Assembly (NCBI GenBank): GCA_049589355.1
Contig: JBAWAP010000364.1
Span: 1 to 14,614 of the forward strand
DNA length: 14,614 nucleotides
Reading direction: 5' to 3'
From: JBAWAP01 sp049589355
GTDB lineage: Bacteria > Chloroflexota > Anaerolineae > VGOG01
Shown: piece after piece, positions 14,576 through 14,614 of the stretch
How the letters are laid out: the number at the start of each line of letters is the position of its first letter
Position numbering within the stretch: the stretch's first letter is position 1
Notes under the pieces: model-generated
Seen by the model: the letters and a program-made list of their open reading frames with translations, nothing else
Databases searched by the model: none
Told to the model about the DNA's origin: nothing
Position numbers and translations under genes: made by a program

Positions 14576-14614
14576 GCTACAATTCTCTTCGCCTTCTCCT
14601 GGGCCATTCAGGAG

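Noticed and set aside
14341..14607. 88-codon minus-strand open frame
   Set aside because: It runs through a terminator-like hairpin, has no recognisable motif and overlaps the leader of the secreted-protein gene.

Overview
The window looks like a piece of a Chloroflexota (Anaerolineae-like) chromosome. The best clue is the secreted protein at the right end: a signal peptide, a Y-L-P-L-V motif and a long Thr-Pro linker, a style I associate with that phylum. The rest of the window (GC-rich, GTG starts, long ComEC, a redox gene group I link to Chloroflexi from memory) agrees. This is inference, not a database result.

Left part (1-6115) is a DNA phosphorothioation (Dnd) defence locus. On the minus strand, dndC-dndD-dndE form a tight operon (4-nt gap, then a TGATG overlap) behind a near-consensus sigma-70 promoter at 6087-6115. 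Converging on it from the left, on the plus strand, are the broken 3' part of an SF2 helicase of the kind that accompanies Dnd systems, and an intact endonuclease with an N-terminal sulfur-binding-type domain and a C-terminal HNH domain. No dndA, dndB or dndFGH is visible. The locus therefore holds the PT writer next to a putative PT reader/nuclease, with a damaged helicase beside them. The two plus-strand genes are visibly more A/T-rich than the right half of the window.

Positions 6116-6620 hold no gene I can support; a promoter lies at 6560-6588. Then comes a plus-strand group of three: a zinc-dependent medium-chain alcohol dehydrogenase (6621-7877), a 493-aa conserved-looking protein of unknown function (8004-9485) and a CrtI/phytoene-desaturase-like FAD oxidoreductase (9543-11048). 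A palindromic dispersed-type repeat (7841-7972) lies across the end of the first gene and runs up to the second. A near-perfect 16-bp-arm hairpin lies between the second and third. Together they suggest an uncharacterised redox pathway.

The right part holds comEC (11245-13629), the DNA-uptake channel of natural transformation, and, facing it on the minus strand, a small secreted protein (13791-14309). A hairpin with a leftward T-run separates them. A second terminator-like hairpin at 14539-14575 probably marks the end of another leftward gene that lies beyond the right edge.
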